A stretch of DNA of 13,025 nucleotides from Chromera velia (Eukaryota > Sar > Chromeraceae). Below the pieces are notes generated by a model. It was not told the origin of the DNA and searched no databases. It saw only the letters and a program-made list of their open reading frames with translations. How positions within the stretch are numbered: the stretch's first letter is position 1; each line of letters begins with the position of its first letter. The position numbers and the translations under genes are program-made. The stretch lies in NCBI GenBank assembly GCA_018398765.1, contig JAHBMJ010003060.1, positions 1-13,025 on the forward strand, given 5' to 3'. Below, piece by piece: positions 7,055 to 13,025 of this stretch.

Positions 7055-10000
7055 TCAAACCCTCCTCTGTGACACCCCTCCCTCCTTTCCTTTCTGCGCA
7101 ACTTCCCCAGGAGGCTCGAAAGAAGTCACAGTCTGAGACGCTCTTGCAAGGTGAGGCAAGTTCATCCACATAGGAACCAGCACAAACGCCCCGCCCTCTT
7201 CCCAATCATCACCCCCGATGACTTCCACCAAATCCATTTCATACTTTTCCATGACCGCCAAAGTACTGGCAGGAAAGGCCGCCTCAATTTCCGATAGAAA
7301 GATCACCCCTGCGGACACCCCCGTCCCAGCTGTTGCTTGTAAACGGGCAAGAGTCTCAGCAGATACGCGCCGGGGGCGTAACCCCTGTTTTTCAAATGAC
7401 GAACACAAAGCTGCACGCAATACCACAATCGCCTCTCTCCTCTCTTTACCCTCCCCACACTCTGACTTTTCTTTCTCCCCCCGATTTACCATCGGCGGAC
7501 TTCCTCTGCTGTTGCTATTCCTATCGCCTTCCTCGCTTTGATCTACCGAAGGTGCCTGATGACTTTTGACCCTAACTGGTCCTCGCGACCCCGTTGAAGA
7601 CCCCGCAGCAGACTTTCCCTTCTGGGGGCTCAACTGAAGAGCTGCAAGCCCCCCTCCCCTACCCGCACTCGCTCCTGGAGTGCTGGAATGACGTTCGAGG
7701 AGAGTGCGCACCCCTAATCCCCCCCCTCCAGATTTCGCGCTATTTCCTGAGATACCACGGAAAGGGGGCTGGTGGGGGTCTTCATCTCGAGTTTCTCCTT
7801 TCATCTCCTTCTCTGTCGGCTTTCCGAGGATGCTAAACAGTTCTTCCCCTGTATCCTCCTCTTCCGCCCACCCCCGACCCTCGGTCGTCTCCAGCGGGTC
7901 AACTGTCAACCTCACACCCCCTGCACCCACACACCCAACGTCATACCGACTCTTCGCCCCCTCACCCCCACCCTCTCTGTCCGATTTCACCCCTGCGCTG
8001 TGCAAGGGGGGAAGGGGAAGGGAAAGATCAGGCCGATCCCCCACAGCGGCAGCCGCTGCAGCAGCAGAAGACGAAGAGGAGGAGGAAGAGGAAGACGACG
8101 AAGCCGTCTCCTGCCCTCTCGCCTGGTCGCTTGGGCGGATCGCCCCTCGAGCTCTCATTCTCTCCATCGAGCGCCCCCTGTGCTCGCGGTCACCCCCGCC
8201 CTCTGTCGAGCAGGTCACGGTAGGCGGCGAGTCCTTCTCTGCAAGAGAGAGAGAAAGAGAAGAAAGGAGGAAGGAATCAAGGCAGTTTTTCTCTCTTCTG
8301 TCCCGATGCGTCTGTAGAAGAGAGAAGTGAAGGGAACAGGAGAGGGGCTCGTTGCACAGAAAGGAACGAGCGAAGATTCTCTTCCTTTTTACATACAGCG
8401 GGGCCGGCACACACATGCACGCGCACGGCGCCGTTCGGGACGGAATAGAGAGTCCGGAGGCAATGGAAGGTGAATGGTTACAGAAGAGGCGGAAAGGAGA
8501 AAGAAAAGAGTCCGAAAGGAGACGGGGGAGAAAAGTGCAGGGGCCCTTCGTGGAAGTAGACACGCCTAGCTTTCCATGACAACCTCCTAGTTCTCCGCCC
8601 TCACCGACAGGGGGGGAAAGCCAGAGGCGGCGGGGGGAGGTCTGAACATGCGCAAGGCATCCAGATTTCTCTTTTCTTAACAGCATGGCTGGAGACTGAC
8701 TCAGGTTTTGTTTCAGCTTGATGAACATCTTTGTGGACCCCAGACCGAGGGGGGAATACTGATTCTGGATCTGCAACATGCAACAAGCAGAAAAGGAGAA
8801 AGGCATAGCATCTCTTTTCTGTTTTCTTTCTTTCTTCGCAGACACACGGAGAGACGGGCATGCAGGCAGCAATCAGGTGGGAGGGCAGGCACGCAGTCAG
8901 AAAGGCATCATACAGGCTCCTCACCAGGACACACAAAAGAGTCCTGCGATAGACAGACAGACGTACCATGACTTCCAGCAATTGGGGATAAAGTCCTGCG
9001 AATTCCACCAAATCTGCATGCATGTAGACATGCAGGTAGACGAATTAAGTGATGGATGAAGACAGACAGGAAGACAACAAAAAAAAAACGACATCAGGGC
9101 GGGGTCTCTGGAGTCGTTTAACTTCTTCACAGCAGCTGCACTGGTCAAGTGGCATTTCTACTTGAAAACCGAGTCAAAGACTCGTCCTTTTCCAGCGACC
9201 TTTTCCCTTACTCCTGTTTAGAGAGGCAGAAGCCGGAAGAAAACGGAGTTCGGATAGATAGAAGAAAATCTTCCTGCCATGGAGACGCATAGAAAGTGAA
9301 ACAAAACAGTGACAGAGGGAAAACGGTCACCCAATTCCTCCGGCCCTCTTCGTGCTTGCTTGCTTTAGTCATTCGCAAATGGTCGAAGACGCGACAGCAT
9401 ATCATCGGGTTGTTCAATGATGGCCTTGATAGCTAGTGGGTTCGGATTTTGTGTTGGAAAAATATAAGATGTAACCCCTTACATCATCCCTTACCTTTGC
9501 ATCCAGACAACACCAGGCATTTCCTCACGCTAGGGGTGAACCTTGCGTGGACCTCATCAATAGTCAGTCCTGCATCGCAGTGCATCGGAAGAGTCACATC
9601 GTTGCGGGACTCATATGTATGTAGATTGTCCCGCATGTGCGTTTTTCACATGTACACAAAGGATACCCGTACATACCACCCAACTTACCCACGGAACTTC
9701 TCTCGTTATGTTCCTCTTCAACGAACAAACCTGAGCAGCTGAGCTGAAGGGAAGTTGCAGAGATTGCTTCTTGAACGTGGCTGTCGAGATCGAGGGGCGA
9801 AGAAGACGGGGGGGCCGTTGAAACGGTAGAGACATGAAAAGAGAGCCGAACAAAGTACAGGTACCCACTGTTTCCACACACTGCCTTACTAAATCTCCAT
9901 GCCTCCCTCAAACATGTTTCTCTTTGCCAATCTCTCTGTTCAATTTTCCGTCCTCCAAGCAACTCACTCACTTTGGTGCTCTGCCACGGCCAGCATGTAC

Positions 10001-10250
10001 AGGACGTGCGACAGGAGGGCATTTCTATACGCGATGTGAGTTTCTTGAGGGAGGACGGCCTCCACCGGCTGCCTGTCAGTTTGGGTTGCTGCACGAACAA
10101 GCACCAAGACAGCAAATAGAGCGACCAACTCGACACTCATCTAGAGAACGTTCATGGAAGCAGCAAATGGCACTCATGGCAGCTGGGCCCACAGAGTGCA
10201 AGGATGGGCAAGGGAAAACGACGACTCACCCAAGAGAGCCAGTCCTTCAT
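7055..10250 (-). CDS. Ten-exon gene for a 605-residue protein with signal peptide; family not recognised
   Basis: Proposed minus-strand exons: 10250-10230, 10140-9968, 9780-9689, 9569-9495, 9432-9396, 9273-9212, 9135-9079, 9013-8967, 8770-8701 and 8238-7055. All phases join and the total is 1818 bases including TGA. The start ATG at 10250 is the first after an in-frame TAG. Residues 1-24 (MKDWLSWMSVELVALFAVLV, then LVRA) look like a signal peptide cut before ATQ, suggesting a secreted, ER or surface protein. Residues 30-211 are mostly helical, with possible N-glycosylation sites NRT (152-154) and NDS (160-162). About 168-190 is hydrophobic and could span a membrane. Residues 213-479 are disordered, with Ser12 (258-269) and Ala7 (270-276). 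Residues 480-570 look folded (IVVLRAAL, VIFLSEIEAAF, GAFVLVPMW). Best-supported junctions are the donors GTGAGT, GTAAGT, GTAAGG and GTACGT. The exon 5 and exon 7 donors are weak. I infer no function. Confidence 0.62.
9079..9135 (-). other. Exon 7 of the minus-strand gene, donor uncertain
   Basis: The exon begins after an acceptor ending TGCAG at 9136 and reads AVKKLNDSRDPALM. Two donors are possible. GTCGTT at 9092 would end the exon in phase 2 and force exon 8 into a poorer frame (IFGGIRRTLSPIAGSH). GTTGTC at 9078, after a run of ten T, ends it in phase 1 and keeps exon 8 in the helical frame LVEFAGLYPQLLEVM, which also joins exon 9 (IQNQYSPLGLGS...) in phase. I chose the second for frame consistency, although coding through T10 is unusual. 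Confidence 0.4.
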
Positions 10251-11000
10251 GGAGGGCTAACTCTATGCGTCCGGGTGATGGAGTATTGCTGTTTGTTCGT
10301 CCTCTACTCCTGTTCTTGCTGTTCAGACAGCAGCAGAGCGGTTTGATCATGTCATAAAGCATCCTCTCTCGTCAATGGAAGGAGGAAGAGCCCTTGTTTC
10401 CTCTAGCAATTGTCTGAAAGCCTCCCGTGAAGAGCTTTATCACATTCCTCCGGCTCTGATCATTTCGCTCAAGTATGAAATTATCTGACGGATCGCTCGA
10501 GGCTCAAGGAGAAATCCATGAAGTTCATGCAGGAGCAAAACAGATACATAGAATGTCGAGGGTTCCTCGGCTGTGCCAGAAATACTGTCCTCATTTAATT
10601 CATCACATTTCATCACCATGCACTTTCAAACAAATGTCATGCAGACAGTCTCCGCAAATTCGCGTCATATATTAATTCGCGTCCATGCATGAAAGTATAT
10701 AGCTGCATGTAGTATGCTGTAGTCGGATGCATGCATGATCGCACGGATCCATATGCGTGCCCCCCAAGCAGTACATGCATGATGGAATATCTGTTCCCAT
10801 CCGTCCGTCGACCTACACACATCCTGCAGTCGAACTCTATCCTGCACTCTGCCCTGGCATTTCCTCACTGATACATTCCCATGAATTGACCTGCAATCAC
10901 GCCCTTCATTGTGTATTCTTGGGAGGTTTGAATTGGCTGACCAACTGATTCTTTCTTCTCACACCACCACACGCCTCGTCTGAAGACGAAGACCGTGAAG
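10251..11000. promoter_or_regulatory. Divergent intergenic region with a TGCATGCA palindrome cluster
   Basis: This 750-base gap separates the start of the minus-strand gene (10250) from the plus-strand start (11001), so it should hold both promoters. Between 10684 and 10781 it has CATGCATG at 10684-10691, GCATG near 10704, TGCATGCA at 10728-10735 and CATGCATG at 10774-10781. TGCATGCA is a known binding site of an ApiAP2 factor in Plasmodium and is enriched upstream of genes in apicomplexans. Its use here is inferred. Part of the right end may be 5' UTR or an upstream intron of the plus-strand gene, because a CT-rich stretch ends in TGAAG at about 10985. Confidence 0.4.
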
Positions 11001-12444
11001 ATGAAATCCGGTGTGAACGGCTCAAAGAGCTCACCTGATCTGAACAAGTCAACTACGAGTCAGAAGAAGACACTCAGTGCGGCAGGGATGTCTTCTATGA
11101 GGACGACTGCAGGGTCTCTGGGCACAGGCAGAACCTGGAAGAGGGAACTGGACAACGCCGAGGGGCCCGTAGTACTGGAAGATGTTCGTCAGTATGTATG
11201 TATTAATATGTCTGTGCGTTGATGTATTCCTTGGTTCTTGCATGCTCAAGCGTCTTGGGAAAGGGAAAGGAAGCGATAGTTCGATAATTCAAGAAGAAGT
11301 GGTGTGCTTCGTACCCTTCTTTTGAAGCAGATCATGGAAATGTGAAGAAGCAGAAAAAAAAAACTGACTGACCTTTGTGTCTTTCCGGCAGTGTGCGCAG
11401 CTCACAGTAGGCTGGAGGCTTATTTTTGTTTCGCGTTTACTACCCCTTCTGCAGGACTACACGAACTTTCCATGGCCACTCCCTGCACAATTCGGGTAGG
11501 TCGTCCTTCTTATCCTCCTGCATGTACCTTTATGGGGTTTTCAATCTTGTTTTCCGGTTTATCTTCAACTGAGTGAACGGGCTAGCTGCACTTTCAGCTT
11601 TGCGTTTTATCGCACGACTGTTTCTGTCTATCTTTGCGCACCATCGGGTGCAAGTCCCTTGCCTATACGGAACGAGGGAAGACCTGTGAGCTTCTAAAGC
11701 CACCATTGAACCAAGTTATCGATTGTTGTGCTTGGAGACATTTTAAGCAGATGCATTCCCAACTGCATCTGGAGTCGGCCCTCGATCACATGCTGTGTCT
11801 ATCTATCCTTTGATTATTTCTTCCAGAAACGAGCTCTACGGCTTCACAGAAATCAACATTGGGGACGAAAGAGTCAGCTGAGCAGGGAGACGGAAAGAAA
11901 TTTCTCTCCTCCTTTCGGAAGGCGCCGTCCACCTGTCCGCCCTCGTTTGAAAGTTTTGATTATACGGTGGTCTTCCTGGGAAGACTGTCTCCTTTCGTCC
12001 CACTTCAGCGCGCGCGTGTGTTTCGTTCGATCCACATGTGCGTCCTTCAACGGCTCTTTCCGTGAAACCCTGTCCCTTTGTTTGCTAGTCAATTTGAACG
12101 ACAGGTGAAGAAATTCAGTGTGTGGGTGTTTGCTTTCTGTCTTCGTGGTTTTCGCTGTGTCTTCTTTTGGCCTTGCGGTGCCCGTCTGTCCTCGCTCATT
12201 CACTCCTCTTCCTTCATGTCTGCCACCGTCTGTCTAACTGAAGAAGAATTTGAACGGGTAGGCAAAGCACTTTCTGAGCTACCAGCATATTTAGGCAGGC
12301 TCTTGATTCCCTCAGTTGCTCCTGCGCATCAATCAGCTTTCCCTTCCGCTCTCCACCCACTCCTTTCTGCTCCACTCCGCGCAGTACCGTCAAGAGATCG
12401 AAAAAATGAACAGGGACCTGAAGGAGAGCCTCTTCGAGGAACAG
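11001..12444 (+). CDS. Multi-exon gene, 5' part only; basic Ser/Thr-rich N-terminus and coiled-coil exon; unknown family
   Basis: Exon 1 (11001-11191) starts at an ATG with A at -3 and encodes 63 residues rich in Ser, Thr, Lys and Gly, ending [18 protein letters not shown]. Its donor is GTATGT. Exon 2 (11455-11495) follows a strong acceptor (CCCCTTCTGCAG), joins in phase as [14 protein letters not shown] and has donor GTAGGT. A probable exon at 11827-11872 follows TTTCTTCCAG; its best-looking frame is [15 protein letters not shown], which would need exon 2 to end at 11499 (donor GTCGTC). An exon at 12216-12257 reads [14 protein letters not shown] (donor GTAGGC) and joins in phase with 12385-12444, [20 protein letters not shown] (acceptor CGCGCAG, donor GTCAGT), a clear coiled coil. 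The gene continues beyond the window. The link between 11872 and 12216 is not resolved, and 12216 could instead be the start of a separate gene. No function is inferred. Confidence 0.48.
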
Positions 12445-12495
12445 GTCAGTCAGTTGGCATGTGGGAGTGCACCCATGTGCATGTTCATATTTACT

Positions 12496-12594
12496 TCTGT
12501 CTGTCTGTCTGTTTCTCTGTCTGTCTGTCTGTTTCTCTGTCTGTCTGTCTGTTTCTCTGTCTGTCTGTCTGTTTCTCTGTCTGTCTGTTGTTTC

Positions 12595-12627
<33 letters not shown>

Positions 12628-12637
12628 TGTTTCTCTG

Positions 12638-12672
<35 letters not shown>

Positions 12673-12774
12673 TTCTCTGTCTGTCTGTTTCTCTGTCTGT
12701 CTGTCTGTCTGTCTGTTGTTTCTCTGTCTGTCTGTCTGTTTCTCTGTCTGTCTGTTTCTCTGTCTGTCTGTTTC

Positions 12775-12807
<33 letters not shown>

Positions 12808-12865
12808 TGTTTCTCTGTCTGTCTGTCTGTTTCTCTGTCTGTCTGTTTCTCTGTCTGTCTGTTTC

Positions 12866-12902
<37 letters not shown>

Positions 12903-12937
12903 TTCTCTGTCTGTCTGTTTCTCTGTCTGTCTGTTTC

Positions 12938-12962
<25 letters not shown>
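12496..12962 (+). repeat. TCTG tetranucleotide array with higher-order structure, inside an intron
   Basis: About 470 bases consist of (TCTG)n runs punctuated by TTTCTC. Local units are 20 or 16 bases long. A variant junction TGTTGTTTCTC recurs at about 12586, 12625, 12715 and 12805, and the last two intervals are both 90 bases with the same internal order of units. The array begins about 50 bases past the splice donor at 12445, so it lies in an intron of the plus-strand gene. Confidence 0.9.

Positions 12963-13025
<63 letters not shown>
12963..13025 (+). repeat. CT dinucleotide microsatellite running off the window
   Basis: A pure (CT)n array with a single G interruption at 12996 continues directly from the TCTG array to the end of the window. 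Confidence 0.95.

Noticed and set aside
7704-8330. Plus-strand open frame of 208 residues
   Set aside because: It lies antisense to the last exon of the minus-strand gene; its Ala- and Glu-rich parts mirror the Ser/Ala run of the real frame, and it has no domain.
8241-8872. Unspliced N-terminal extension of the large minus-strand frame
   Set aside because: A polypyrimidine tract and TTGCAG acceptor end at 8239, and the stretch before it reads like intron DNA apart from the segment 8770-8701, which has its own splice borders.
8601-9023. Alternative minus-strand frame of 140 residues across exons 8 and 9
   Set aside because: It runs through intron-like DNA, and in the exon 9 segment its codons have far fewer G or C third bases than the chosen frame. 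It would only be favoured if the GTCGTT donor at 9092 were used.
10174-10362. Minus-strand frame of 62 residues ending LHEGLALLG at a GTGAGT donor
   Set aside because: Joined in this phase, the next exon quickly meets a stop; the overlapping frame that starts at ATG 10250 joins cleanly and gives a signal peptide.

Overview
The window looks like nuclear DNA of a protist. The coding regions are cut by many short GT-AG introns (about 60 to 460 bases), base composition is near 50% GC outside a few islands, simple-sequence tracts are long, and the palindrome TGCATGCA recurs in the non-coding parts. That palindrome is a well-known ApiAP2-type site in apicomplexans, so a chromerid-like or apicomplexan-related alveolate is my best guess. 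This is an inference from style, not from a marker gene.

Layout, left to right. (1) An intronless plus-strand gene at 288-971 encodes a 227-residue multi-pass membrane protein of the TLC (TRAM-LAG1-CLN8) type. (2) Non-coding DNA follows, with a long pyrimidine tract holding a run of 30 C. (3) An AT-rich island at about 1880-3475 contains a minus-strand, 5'-truncated non-LTR retrotransposon. Its reverse transcriptase C-terminal end is still open for 179 codons, and a cluster of potential hairpins lies downstream of it. (4) About 3.6 kb (3476-7054) has no gene I can support. It holds purine and A tracts, scattered TGCATGCA sites and a few isolated exon-like signals.

(5) A long minus-strand gene at 10250-7055 is reconstructed here as ten exons whose phases all fit, giving 605 residues. 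It has a likely signal peptide, a helical N-terminal half, a Ser/Ala-rich low-complexity middle and an apparently folded C-terminal segment. I do not recognise the family. (6) A 750-base divergent intergenic region (10251-11000) carries a cluster of TGCATGCA-like palindromes. (7) A plus-strand multi-exon gene starts near 11001, encodes a basic Ser/Thr-rich N-terminus followed by a coiled-coil exon, and runs off the right end through an intron filled with TCTG and CT repeats. That repeat tract shows a higher-order unit of about 90 bases.

Nothing ties these genes into a pathway. The only arrangement that suggests shared control is the head-to-head pair flanking the TGCATGCA cluster. I see no rRNA, tRNA or CRISPR.
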